26,368 nt of DNA from JBFFXF01 sp041569895 (GTDB taxonomy: Bacteria > Planctomycetota > UBA8108 > JACQVS01), in the NCBI GenBank assembly GCA_041569895.1, contig JBFFXF010000086.1:1-26368 (forward strand), written 5' to 3'. The translations under genes were made by a program, and so were the position numbers. Of the stretch, positions 1 through 7,974 are shown piece by piece; the first letter of the stretch is position 1; each line of letters opens with the position of its first letter. Under the pieces are notes generated by a model. It was not told the origin of the DNA and did no database searches. It was given only the letters and a program-made list of their open reading frames with translations.

Positions 1-2
1 CA

Positions 3-89
3 GACCGCCGGCTCGAGGTGACCAGCCGCACGGTCACGCGCGCCGGTCTCGACCACAATCGGGCTACCCACGAAACCACGTTGTCGTGA
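3..89 (+). CDS. Possible C-terminal end of a truncated gene
   Basis: The third forward frame is open from the window edge to a TGA at 87-89 and gives 28 residues ending in THETTLS. About 24 of its 28 sense codons end in G or C, the bias seen in the solid genes of this window, while the second frame has clearly lower third-position GC. No family can be recognised from so short a tail. It could equally be non-coding GC-rich DNA; the sequence before base 1 would decide it. Confidence 0.3.
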   Translation, partial: DRRLEVTSRTVTRAGLDHNRATHETTLS

Positions 90-341
90 TGTTCGGTCAG
101 CTCGCCGACCGTCGTCGACGGCTGCCCGTCCGGGCCGCTGCTCCCGACGCGACGGAGGGGAAAAACCGCCTGAAAACCCTGCCCGAAAGGCAGCTCCGGC
201 GACCCCGCGGGGGCCGTCCGGGGACGCCCTGACGGGCAGAACGGCACCCCGAAACACCGAGAATATAGCCTCCAGCGACCACCCCGCCCAAAAAAAGCCT
301 AAAAAAACGGGGTTTTCTGGCCGATGGGGAGTAAGAAAAGC
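90..341. other. GC-rich spacer, no gene seen
   Basis: No convincing coding frame is visible. A 95-residue minus-strand frame (97-384) has no family resemblance, no ribosome site and runs across the HU promoter. Short hairpins are possible at 179-193 (CTGCC/GGCAG) and 226-237 (GCCC/GGGC). Neither is followed by a T-tract on the + strand. The A-rich stretches near 290-310 mark a change from GC-rich sequence into the HU promoter region. Confidence 0.4.
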
Positions 342-370
342 TTGAATTCACATAGTTCGAGACGTACATT
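342..370 (+). promoter_or_regulatory. Predicted sigma70-type promoter of the HU gene
   Basis: TTGAAT (342-347) and TACATT (365-370) are separated by exactly 17 bases, each matching four of six consensus positions, in a locally AT-richer stretch. The start site would be near 377, giving a leader of about 100 bases. The leader could fold: TCACCAG (388-394) pairs with CTGGTGA (426-432), and TGGC/GCCA (451-454/461-464) forms a small hairpin just before the ribosome site AAAGGA (467-472). Confidence 0.5.
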
Positions 371-480
371 CTGCCCGTCGTCAAAGGTCACCAGCACACG
401 ACGAGGCCGTGGGGCCCCGAAGGGTCTGGTGAAGGAAGTGTCGTAGAGAATGGCAAAATAGCCAAGAAAGGACGGATTAC

Positions 481-801
481 ATGGCGACGAAGAAGAAGGC
501 TGGCAAGCCCCGGACGAAGTCCCAGGTTTATGGCGACATCGCGGAGGCCACCGCTCTGTCGAAGAAGCAGGTGGGTTCCGTGTTCGAGGCCATGGCGGAC
601 ATGATCCAGAAGGACCTCAGGAAGGGGCCTGGCGTCTTCACCGTGCCCGGCCTGATGAAGATCAAGGTCGTCCGCAAGCCGGCCACCAAGGCCCGCAAGG
701 GAATCAACCCCTTCACCGGCGAGCCGACCATCTTCAAGGCGAAGCCCGCGCGCAACGTCGTCAAGGTCCAGGCGCTCAAGGGCCTCAAGGACATGGTCTA
801 A
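481..801 (+). CDS. HU-family DNA-binding protein
   Basis: This is a 106-residue basic protein of the bacterial HU/IHF fold, which binds and bends DNA as a dimer in the nucleoid. The N-terminal helices run from about residue 14 to 50. The DNA-binding arm includes ARKGINPFTGEPT at about 71-83, matching the family signature around NPxTGE, with Pro77 in the position of the DNA-intercalating proline. The C-terminal end (KVQALKGLKDMV) matches the usual last helix. It has a lysine-rich start (ATKKKAGKPRTK) and is slightly longer than the 90-residue E. coli HU. The ATG is supported by AAAGGA eight bases upstream. It is a single-gene transcript by context, with its own promoter and terminator. It could be a specialised HU paralogue rather than the main one. 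Confidence 0.93.
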   Translation: MATKKKAGKPRTKSQVYGDIAEATALSKKQVGSVFEAMADMIQKDLRKGPGVFTVPGLMKIKVVRKPATKARKGINPFTGEPTIFKAKPARNVVKVQALKGLKDMV

Positions 802-841
802 TCATAAAGGCGACACGGACCGCACGGTCCGTGAACGACTG

Positions 842-891
842 ACCGGGAGCACATCGCGGCTGGAGGCCGGGACGTGCTTCCGGTTTTTTTT
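842..891 (+). terminator. Rho-independent terminator of the HU gene
   Basis: ACCGGGAGCAC (842-852) pairs with GTGCTTCCGGT (874-884), an 11-base stem with one G-T wobble. The loop is 21 bases and can partly fold. The stem runs directly into eight T's (884-891). It lies 40 bases after the HU stop codon. A smaller hairpin, ACGGACC/GGTCCGT, precedes it at about 815-832. Confidence 0.85.
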
Positions 892-924
892 GTGGGTTGG
901 TTCCCGGAACCAGTCACGTCCTTC

Positions 925-994
925 GTGACCGTGGGCCGTGACCGTGGGCCGTGACCGTGGGCCGTGACCGTGGGCCGTGACCGTGACCGTGACC
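925..994 (+). repeat. Tandem 13-mer GTGACCGTGGGCC x4, then GTGACC x3
   Basis: Four exact copies of GTGACCGTGGGCC start at 925, 938, 951 and 964, followed by three 6-base GTGACC units at 977-994. The 13-mer can be read as GTGACC plus GTGGGCC, so it is an expanded form of the hexamer. The same units recur at 9896-9950. The array sits between the HU terminator and the kinase 3' end, where two genes converge. Confidence 0.9.
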
Positions 995-1010
995 GAGATC
1001 AGAGACCGAG

Positions 1011-1097
1011 TCGGAATCGGATATCGGAATGGGTGTCGGAATCGGAATCGGTCATCGGAATCGGAGTCGGAATCGGTCATCGGTCTCGGTCACTCGG
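1011..1097 (+). repeat. Degenerate (TCGGNN)n array with TCGGTCATCGG cores
   Basis: TCGG recurs mostly every six bases, with the variable pair usually AA, AG, TA or TG. Two copies of the core TCGGTCATCGG (1048-1058, 1073-1083) break the six-base phase by one. The array is introduced by GAGATCAGAG at 995-1004, which also precedes the array at 3410. No spacers of unique sequence are present, so it is not a CRISPR array. Confidence 0.9.
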
Positions 1098-1119
1098 CCG
1101 GGGTCCGAGTACGAGAGCG

Positions 1120-3228
1120 TCACGACCGCTCCGACAGTCTCCTCGTCAAGCGCAGCATCGCCAGCGCGAACGCGAGCCCCGCCGCGGTGAGGCCGAGCGC
1201 GATGAAGGCCAGGCGTTCTTCCTCGCCGAGTCGCAGACCGAGGACGGGTGGGAGGACGCTGATGACGAGGAGGGAGAAGATCGCCGCGACGACGAAGGGG
1301 CGCACCGCTCCGGCCCAGAGGCGGCCGCGCTCGCGTCGCAGCGCCACCCGGGCGAGGGCGAGCGCGAGGGCGGCGAGCGTCACCGCGGCGGCGAGGAATC
1401 CGAACTGATCCCACAGATGGGGGCGCGCCATGACGCTCGCGACGGCCGAGATGAAGGCGCCCACGAGCATGGCGCCTCCGAGAAAGAGCGCCACCACGCG
1501 CAGCCTGCCCGGCGGGGGTCTGCAGTGCCGCGGCGTCTCGGCGGAGACCGCCGCCGAGCTCTCGCGCAGTCGCCAGCGCAGCGCGCTGAACGCGGTGGTG
1601 AATCCGAAGAGAAACACCGCGCCGACGAGCACCGAGAGTGTGACGGCGAACTCTTCCTCGACTCCGTACCTGGAGCCGTCCCAGATGGTCGCCGGACCGA
1701 CGACCATGATCATCGCCGAGATCGCCGCGGCGTTGAATAAGCACGCGAGGAGAAAGGGACGCAGCGTCCGGTCCCAGAAGCCCACGCGCCGGGCCCACAC
1801 GCCGCGATAGAACGCGAAGAGGCTGAAACCGATGAGAGCGATACCGGCGCCGACCGAGAGCAGCAACTCGTCCGGATGATTCAGGAAGGAGATCACGGAA
1901 GGCGCCACGAGACAGCAGGCACCACCGGCGAGCAGCAGCGATCCCAGGAAGACCCACACGACGCGAGTCGCCTCGCCGGGCGGCCGTTCCGCCGGCAGCG
2001 CAGCCGAGCGGGCGTCCTCACGGAAGAGAGCGCGGACCAGAAAGGCGATGATGCGGACGGCCGTCGACACCACGGCCGCGACGGCGGTGAAGAGGGCCCC
2101 GACGATCCGCGGAGCGCGCCGCCGCGCGATGCGCGAGACCACCTCCAGGTACGGCTCTCGCTCCTCCGGCGCATTGACGGCAGCGCCGACACCGCCCGGC
2201 GTCGCCTGGCGCGCCGCGGGAGCCGGGTGGTCGTCGCGTCGCTCGTTCACCGCCGGAGCGACGACGGGCGAGGGAGCGGGGACCGGTGACGGGACCACCG
2301 CCGGACTCTTCCTCGCCGCGCCCGAGAGGCTGAGCGGGTCGAAATCGGAGACGCTCGTCTCGATGGCACGGTCCTCGAAGATCCCGGCGACCACCTCGGC
2401 GACCGACGCCGTGCGCTGCTCCGGTTTCTTCCTCAGCGCGCCAGCGATCGCCGCCCGGAACGGCTCCGGCACGGCGGACAGGTCCGGCTCGACCGTGACG
2501 TGCTTCAGGAGGATCTCGCCGAAGCTCTCCCCCTGAAACGGCACCGACCCGGTGATCATCTCGAAGAGCATGATCCCGAGCGCATAGACGTCGACACTGT
2601 GTCCGTACTTCCCCGAGCCGATCTCCGGCGCCATGTAGTGCACGGTGCCGACGCTGATCGTCTGGCTGCTCCGATGCGACGCGTTGATGAACTTCGAGAG
2701 ACCGTAGTCGCCGATCTTGACCAGACCGTCCTCGAAGAACACGTTCTCGGGCTTCAGGTCGCGGTGCACGACGCCGTTGCGGTGCAGGTAGGAGAGCCCG
2801 GCTGCGAGCTCCCGGGCGACGAACGCCGCCTCGCGCGGAGCGAGCGGTCCTCCGCGGTCGTCGAGGATCTGTCGCAGCGACGGCCCGGTGACGTACTCCA
2901 TCACCACCCACGGCATGGCATTTTCGTCGGTGCGCACGTCGAAGACGGAGACGAGATTCGGGCTCTTGAGGTTGATACAGTGACGAACGCCGCGAAGCTC
3001 GATCTCGGCGTTGTGGAGGATGCTCTTGAGCGCGACCTCGCGCCCCCCGTCGCTGACGGCGTAGTAGACCTCCCCGAAGCCACCACGGCCGACGCCGCGG
3101 AGGATCGTATACCCGTCCAGCGGACGGTCACCGTGACGGTACCGAAAGCTCACGGCCTTCCCGCGCCTCCAGCCACTGATGGTCTGCGCGGCCGATCGAT
3201 CCTCGACCCGGACTCCCTCCGCTCCCAT
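1120..3228 (-). CDS. Ser/Thr protein kinase fused to a polytopic membrane domain
   Basis: The 702-residue protein carries a cytoplasmic Hanks-type kinase domain at about 40-286. It has the glycine loop GVGRGGFGEV (45-54), the ATP-binding Lys68 in VALKS, the catalytic loop HRDLKPEN (Asp157, Lys159, Asn162), DYG at 174-176 where most kinases have DFG, and APE at 200-202. A Pro/Ala-rich linker (about 305-345) leads to roughly nine hydrophobic segments between 374 and 694. Residues about 423-555 and 576-697 look like two copies of a four-helix unit, each with a [VL]RPF motif before its third helix. The ATG is supported by GGGAGG eight bases upstream. The membrane part has no recognised sensor domain. 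It is transcribed alone, toward the HU gene, with repeat arrays on both sides. Confidence 0.93.
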   Translation of the reverse strand: MGAEGVRVEDRSAAQTISGWRRGKAVSFRYRHGDRPLDGYTILRGVGRGGFGEVYYAVSDGGREVALKSILHNAEIELRGVRHCINLKSPNLVSVFDVRTDENAMPWVVMEYVTGPSLRQILDDRGGPLAPREAAFVARELAAGLSYLHRNGVVHRDLKPENVFFEDGLVKIGDYGLSKFINASHRSSQTISVGTVHYMAPEIGSGKYGHSVDVYALGIMLFEMITGSVPFQGESFGEILLKHVTVEPDLSAVPEPFRAAIAGALRKKPEQRTASVAEVVAGIFEDRAIETSVSDFDPLSLSGAARKSPAVVPSPVPAPSPVVAPAVNERRDDHPAPAARQATPGGVGAAVNAPEEREPYLEVVSRIARRRAPRIVGALFTAVAAVVSTAVRIIAFLVRALFREDARSAALPAERPPGEATRVVWVFLGSLLLAGGACCLVAPSVISFLNHPDELLLSVGAGIALIGFSLFAFYRGVWARRVGFWDRTLRPFLLACLFNAAAISAMIMVVGPATIWDGSRYGVEEEFAVTLSVLVGAVFLFGFTTAFSALRWRLRESSAAVSAETPRHCRPPPGRLRVVALFLGGAMLVGAFISAVASVMARPHLWDQFGFLAAAVTLAALALALARVALRRERGRLWAGAVRPFVVAAIFSLLVISVLPPVLGLRLGEEERLAFIALGLTAAGLAFALAMLRLTRRLSERS

Positions 3229-3320
3229 ATTGTACGCCTCCCGGACCCGCGCCCGACGGGGTTTCTGGAGCGATGTCGGGCCGGTCAGCGCGGCATTTCA
3301 GGGTTTCTGCGCGGCTTTCG

Positions 3321-3345
3321 CCCCCCGTTCCCGTTCCCGTTCCCG
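3321..3345 (-). repeat. Short CCCGTT array upstream of the kinase
   Basis: The + strand reads C6 followed by three CCCGTT-type steps, with CCC runs at 24-26, 30-32, 36-38 and 42-44 of the 33xx block. On the minus strand, which is the kinase coding strand, this is GGG tracts every six bases about 95 bases before the kinase ATG. That matches the G3N3 pattern of an intramolecular G-quadruplex. Folding is inferred, not shown. Confidence 0.75.
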
Positions 3346-3360
3346 AAAACCTCGCCTGGC

Positions 3361-3493
3361 AGAGGCAGAGACAGAGACAGACGCAGAGATCAGAGATCAG
3401 AGCCGGGCGTCGGTATCGGAATCGGTATCGGTCATCGGAGTCGGAATCGGTCTCGGTCTCGGAATCGGTCATCGGAATCGGAATCCGAGTCGG
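3361..3493 (+). repeat. AGAGAC/GAGATCAGAG tract followed by (TCGGNN)n array
   Basis: A purine-rich stretch of AGAGAC-like units (3361-3385) is followed by two overlapping GAGATCAGAG copies (3386-3395, 3393-3402) and then a TCGGNN array (3410-3493). The core TCGGTCATCGG occurs at 3428-3438 and 3465-3475. The order GAGATCAGAG then TCGGNN matches the array at 995-1097. It fills the spacer between the kinase start and the DUF1501 gene end; no gene is seen in this spacer. Confidence 0.9.
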
Positions 3494-3526
3494 CCCCCCT
3501 CCCCAGCCCCCGCCCTCGTCACCCCC

Positions 3527-5029
3527 TCAAGCCAGCACCCCCTCGATCACCCGCGCCTCCTGCGGCCCCGTCAGCCGCTGATCGAGGCCGCCGTAGAAGT
3601 ACGCCAGGCGCCGATGGTCGAGGCCGATCAGGTGGAGGATGGTGGCGTGGAGGTCGCGGACGTGGTGCCGGTTCTCGACCGCCTCGTGTCCGAGGGGGTC
3701 GGTCGCGCCGTAGCTCGTGCCGGCGCGCACGCCGCCGCCGGCGAGCCAGTAGGTGAAGCCCTTCGGGTTGTGGTCGCGGCCGCCGTTCTGGCCCTGCGAG
3801 ACCGGCTGCCGCCCGAACTCGCCGCCCCAGACGACCAGCGTCGAGTCGAGCAGCCCACGCTGCTGCAGGTCGGTCAGCAGCGCCGAGATCGGCCGGTCGA
3901 TCTCCGGGCAGTGGATGGCGAGGTTCTCCTCGACGCCGTTGTGGGCGTCCCAGTTCTGCTGCTGGTGGCCGCCGCCGTGGTAGACCTGCACGAAGCGCAC
4001 GCCGCGTTCGATCAGTCGCCGCGCGATGAGGCACTGACGCGCGAAGGGCGCCGGCCCCACCGAGAGGCGGTGCGCCGGCTTCGGGTCGTGGAGGCCGTAC
4101 ATCTCGCGCGTCGCCAGGGACTCCTGGCCGATGTCGAGAGCCTCGGGCGCCTCCGACTGGAGCTGGAAGGCGAGTTCGTAGCTCGCGATCCTCGCGGCCA
4201 GCTCCGAGACGCCGGGTCGCGACGCGAGGTGCTCGCGGTTGAGGGCGTTGATGGTGTCGATGCGATCGCGCTGCATGGCGCGCGTCATGTCGAGCGGCGA
4301 GGTCAGATTGAGGATCGGCTCGCCGGTCGGACGGAGGACGGTGCCCTGGTACGCCGCGGGCATGTAGCCGCTCGCCCAGTTCGCCGCGCCGGGAATCGGG
4401 CCGCCGCGCGGATCGAGCATGACGACGAACCCGGGCAGGTTCCGGCTCATGTTGCCGAGCCCGTACGCGACCCATGATCCGAGCGCCGGGTGCCCCTGGA
4501 TGATCCGGCCGCAGTTCATCTGGAGGTTCGCCGAGCCGTGCGCGAACGAGTCCATGTAGAGGCTCTTGATGACGGCGAGCTTGTCCATGTGCCTCGCGAG
4601 GCGCGGCAGCGCGTCGGAGCACCACTGGCCGGACTCGCCGTGGCGCGCGAACTTCCTGCGCGACGCGAGCAGCTTCTGCTTCTGGATCGAGCCGCGGCGG
4701 ATCTCGATGTCGACCGTCTGCCCATCGCGCTTCTGCAGCTCGGGCTTGTAGTCGAAGAGGTCCATCTGCGACGGCCCGCCGTACATGTAGAGGAAGATGA
4801 CCCGCTTCGCCTTGACCTCGAAGTGCGCGGGACGCTCCCCGAGCGGGTCGTCGAACCGCAGCGTGCCGCGGCCATCGGCGTGCGCCTGCCGGGCGAAGAA
4901 CCCGTCCTGCTCGAGCAGGGCGGCGAGCGCGATGCCGGTGAAGCCCGCGCCCATCTCCCACAGGAACTCGCGACGCGTGCGCCCGCAGAACTGCGACGGC
5001 GACTTCGGCGTGTGCCTCTCAGTCGACAT
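3527..5029 (-). CDS. DUF1501 domain protein, Tat-type signal (module 1)
   Basis: The 500-residue protein belongs to DUF1501, a planctomycete-rich family related to the alkaline phosphatase/sulfatase superfamily; its substrate is unknown. A twin-arginine signal is visible (RREFL at 19-23 followed by a hydrophobic run to about 39), so it is probably exported folded. Family blocks include YMYGGPSQMDLFDYKP (about 81-96), GGGHQQQNWDAHNG, WGGEFGRQP and GRDHNPKGFTYW, whose His and Asp residues are likely metal ligands. The start at 5029 is chosen because the signal peptide begins just after it; the frame stays open to 5383, but that extension overlaps the upstream gene and has no family match. ATG overlaps the upstream stop by 11 bases, which implies translational coupling. 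Confidence 0.92.
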   Translation of the reverse strand: MSTERHTPKSPSQFCGRTRREFLWEMGAGFTGIALAALLEQDGFFARQAHADGRGTLRFDDPLGERPAHFEVKAKRVIFLYMYGGPSQMDLFDYKPELQKRDGQTVDIEIRRGSIQKQKLLASRRKFARHGESGQWCSDALPRLARHMDKLAVIKSLYMDSFAHGSANLQMNCGRIIQGHPALGSWVAYGLGNMSRNLPGFVVMLDPRGGPIPGAANWASGYMPAAYQGTVLRPTGEPILNLTSPLDMTRAMQRDRIDTINALNREHLASRPGVSELAARIASYELAFQLQSEAPEALDIGQESLATREMYGLHDPKPAHRLSVGPAPFARQCLIARRLIERGVRFVQVYHGGGHQQQNWDAHNGVEENLAIHCPEIDRPISALLTDLQQRGLLDSTLVVWGGEFGRQPVSQGQNGGRDHNPKGFTYWLAGGGVRAGTSYGATDPLGHEAVENRHHVRDLHATILHLIGLDHRRLAYFYGGLDQRLTGPQEARVIEGVLA

Positions 5030-7748
5030 GGATGAACTCGTTGAGGTTGAAGATGACCAGGCAGAGCGCCCGCAGCGCTTCCCGCGGCGCGATCTCTGCG
5101 GGCACGACTGCCGGGCGGATCGCGACCGCCTTGCCACCGGTCTCGAGACGGACGCCCGCCAGGCTGACGGGCGCGCGCCATGCGCGCACGCCGACACGTC
5201 CCGGTGTCGTGATCGGCTCCGGATCGATGACCTCGAGAATCTGCTCCCCGTCGACCCGCACGGCGATGCGCGGGCCGGCACACTCGACGACGACGCGGTG
5301 CCACTCGCCGGGTCGCAGCACGCACGGGGCCCTGCCGAGCTCGACGAGGTCGTCGCCGTGACGCTCGATGGCCACCGTGCCACGCTCGGGCTCGAAGCTC
5401 GCCTGGTAGCCGGTATGCTCGGTTCCCCTCGGCTGTGCGCGCACGATCAGTCCAGCCCGGTCGATGCCGCGGTGGAGGAGCAGGCGTGTCTCGATGACGC
5501 CGTCCGCGAACGGCTCGCCTTGCCAGAGCGCATGCGGTCCGCGCGCCGGCTCGACCCAGCTGATCCCCTCGGTCCGATCGACCCACCGTCCGCGTCCGAC
5601 CGTCCAGCCCTCGGGGCACGACAGAAAGCCATCGGGCGGCAAGCGATTCATGTAGTCGTTCTCGAGCGCCGATGGCGCCCTCGGCTCAAAGTCGAGTCGC
5701 GGCTCACGGGACCGCACGGCCGCCTCGTGCCGCTGCATCGAGTCGAGCGCGATGCGGAGCTCTCGCGGGCTCGGCTCGCGACCGAGGGCCAGTTTCCAGG
5801 CCCGGTCGACCTGCGCCTCGCGATCGACGCCTGCCTCGCGGAGAACGCGCCCGGCGAAGCGAGCCGCCTGCTCCTGCATGAACTCGCTGTTGAGCAGCAT
5901 CAGCGCCTGCGGCGCCACCGTGGTCACCGGGCGGGCGCCGAGAGGCTGGTCGGTGTTGACGTAGTCGAACGCCTCCATCAGCGGCACGCGCATCGTTCGC
6001 TTGACGAAGATGTACGCGCTCCGCCGGGAACGGTCTGCCGCGCTCGAGCGGCCCCAGCCACGCCCCGGCCTCGACGCGCCCGCGACGACCTCTCCCGAGA
6101 GCCGCGGGAAGAAACCGCGGCCACCGAGCCGCAGATCGAGCGCGCCGCCCACGGCAAGCACCGCGTCGCGGATCGCCTCCGCCTCCAGGCGGCGGATGTT
6201 CTGGCGCGAGAAGAGGTCATTGCCGGGATCGACGCTCTCGGCTCGCGCGCGCGCCGCGCCGGTCGGCGTCGACGCCATGCGATACGCGTTCGACATCAGG
6301 ATCCGGCGCATCAGGAGCTTGACGCTCATGCCGCCGCGTACGAGCTCCGCCGCCAGGTGATCCAGGAGCTCGGGATGCGTCGGCGGCACGCCGGCGCGGC
6401 CGAAGTCGTTCGGCGTCGGCACGACCCCGCGACCGAAGAGGTGCTGCCAGACGCGATTCGCCATGACGCGCGGCGTCAGCGGGTTCTCGCTCGACGCGAT
6501 CCACTCCGCGAGCACGCGACGCCGGCCGCTGCTCGACCTGGTGGCGAACGGGCCCGCATCCGTGCTGCGGTCCGTGGCGTGCTGGCCGAGCGCGGTGAGG
6601 AACGACGGAGCCACCTCGGCGCCGCGGTCACGCGCGTTCCCCCGGAGGAGCACGTGCACCGGCGAGGCCTCGCTCCCGCGTTCGGTGGCGGCGAGCGCCC
6701 ACTCGAAGGGGGGCTGCGACTTTCGCAGTCGATCGATCTCGGCGGCGAGCTTCTTCTTCTCGTCGTCCGATCCGGCGGCCTCGCGGCGCGCCTCGAGCTC
6801 GCCGATACTCCGATCGCGGTCCGCGCGCCAGGCGCCGAGCTCCGCCGGCGAGGCGAGCGGGGCGTAGGTCGGCGAGTCGAGCGTGTACCTCGGCTTGTCG
6901 TAGGGTCGCAGGTTGTGGAAGAAGGAGAGGAAACCGTAATACTCGGTCTGCGGTATCGGGTCGAACATGTGGTCGTGGCATCGGGCACACCCGACGGTCA
7001 ATCCGAGGAACGTCGTGCCGATGGCGCGCGCGATGTCGTCGAGCCCGTCGTACTCCGCCGTCAGACCGTCGTCCGGCTCATCGTCCCAGACGCCGAGACG
7101 GTAGAAGCCCGTCGCGATGATGGCGTCCCGGCTGTACTCGTCGAGCTCGTCGCCGGCGAGCTGCTCGCGAACGAAGCGGTCGTATGGCCGATCCTCGTTG
7201 AAGCCGTCGATGACGTAGTCACGGTAGCGCCACGCGAAGGGCTTCTCGTCGTCGCGCTCGTAGCCGTTGGTCTGCGCGAAGCGGACGACGTCGAGCCAGT
7301 GCCTCCCCCACCGCACGCCGTATTGCGGCGAGGCGAGCAGGCGGTCGATCAGCCTGTCGACGGCGTCCGGCGCCGGGTCCGCGAGGAAGTCGTCGAGCTC
7401 CTCGGGCGTCGGTGGCAAGCCGGTGAGGTCGAAGTGCAGCCGCCGGGCGAGCTCGCGCCGATCCGCCGGCGGCGCCGGCTCGAGACCCCGCTCCGCGAGA
7501 CGCGCCACGATGAGAGCGTCGATCGCCCCGGCAACGAGCTCCGGACGACGCACCGCGGGGAGCGGCAGGGAGCGCACCGGGCGGAACGCCCAGAAGTCCC
7601 GATCGCCGTCGATCGCCGGGCCGCCGGTCCGGTCGCCATCGGCGAGCGCGGTGGCACCGGGGGTGGCGACGAGCAGCGTGAGGAGGATCGCGGCTGCGAG
7701 GACCACCGGGCGAGCCGGATCACGATTCGTGAGACGTGCGGCGTTCAC
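5019..7748 (-). CDS. DUF1549/DUF1553 planctomycete cytochrome-type protein with inserted beta-sandwich (module 1)
   Basis: The 909-residue protein has a signal-like N-terminus (hydrophobic 14-35). A DUF1549 domain covers about 70-285, with the CARCHDH motif (Cys254, Cys257, His258) that could bind a c-type haem. A helical charged linker (about 305-345) follows, then DUF1553 (about 405-690), with NRVWQHLFGRG and the LLNSEF block. Residues about 700-872 look like a LamG/DUF1080-type beta-sandwich (GLIVRAQ, GEWHRVVVEC, IAVRVDGE) placed before the usual DUF1553 tail ALCLVIFNLNEFIHVD. Unlike the module 2 protein it has no N-terminal CxxCH cytochrome domain. The start is GTG with no clear Shine-Dalgarno sequence. 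The family often travels with DUF1501 and is thought to act on extracellular polymers, but this is unproven. Confidence 0.92.
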   Translation of the reverse strand: MNAARLTNRDPARPVVLAAAILLTLLVATPGATALADGDRTGGPAIDGDRDFWAFRPVRSLPLPAVRRPELVAGAIDALIVARLAERGLEPAPPADRRELARRLHFDLTGLPPTPEELDDFLADPAPDAVDRLIDRLLASPQYGVRWGRHWLDVVRFAQTNGYERDDEKPFAWRYRDYVIDGFNEDRPYDRFVREQLAGDELDEYSRDAIIATGFYRLGVWDDEPDDGLTAEYDGLDDIARAIGTTFLGLTVGCARCHDHMFDPIPQTEYYGFLSFFHNLRPYDKPRYTLDSPTYAPLASPAELGAWRADRDRSIGELEARREAAGSDDEKKKLAAEIDRLRKSQPPFEWALAATERGSEASPVHVLLRGNARDRGAEVAPSFLTALGQHATDRSTDAGPFATRSSSGRRRVLAEWIASSENPLTPRVMANRVWQHLFGRGVVPTPNDFGRAGVPPTHPELLDHLAAELVRGGMSVKLLMRRILMSNAYRMASTPTGAARARAESVDPGNDLFSRQNIRRLEAEAIRDAVLAVGGALDLRLGGRGFFPRLSGEVVAGASRPGRGWGRSSAADRSRRSAYIFVKRTMRVPLMEAFDYVNTDQPLGARPVTTVAPQALMLLNSEFMQEQAARFAGRVLREAGVDREAQVDRAWKLALGREPSPRELRIALDSMQRHEAAVRSREPRLDFEPRAPSALENDYMNRLPPDGFLSCPEGWTVGRGRWVDRTEGISWVEPARGPHALWQGEPFADGVIETRLLLHRGIDRAGLIVRAQPRGTEHTGYQASFEPERGTVAIERHGDDLVELGRAPCVLRPGEWHRVVVECAGPRIAVRVDGEQILEVIDPEPITTPGRVGVRAWRAPVSLAGVRLETGGKAVAIRPAVVPAEIAPREALRALCLVIFNLNEFIHVD

Positions 7749-7860
7749 GGGTACACAGGGTGCCCGAGTCGGCGCGGCGATGCAATGATGCGGGATTGCG
7801 GATCAGTCCGTCGAGGTCGGGGGTCGCCGGGGTCGATCGGATTTGCGACAATTCCCGGGC

Positions 7861-7915
7861 ACGGGGACGGGGACGGGGACGGGGACGGGAACGGGGACGG
7901 GGACGGGGACGGGGG
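7861..7915 (+). repeat. (ACGGGG)9 array in the divergent spacer upstream of pgm
   Basis: Nine tandem hexamers, eight ACGGGG and one ACGGGA, start right after ATTCCCGGGC. G4 tracts separated by two bases on the pgm coding strand, about 60 bases before the pgm ATG, are a strong match to a G-quadruplex pattern. The rest of the 226-base spacer (7749-7974) shows no gene. Confidence 0.95.
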
Positions 7916-7974
7916 CTGTGAGAACGGGCCGGTGTGATGCCGCCCGACGAGGACCTACGACAACGGAGAGCCGC

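Noticed and set aside
97..384. Minus-strand 95-residue protein
   Set aside because: It has no family resemblance and no ribosome site, and it spans the predicted HU promoter.
925..1097. Possible CRISPR array
   Set aside because: Units are 6 or 13 bases and run head to tail without unique spacers, and no cas gene is present.
4797..7937. A 1,046-residue plus-strand protein
   Set aside because: It is antisense to the module 1 gene and ends in translated repeat; there is no family match.
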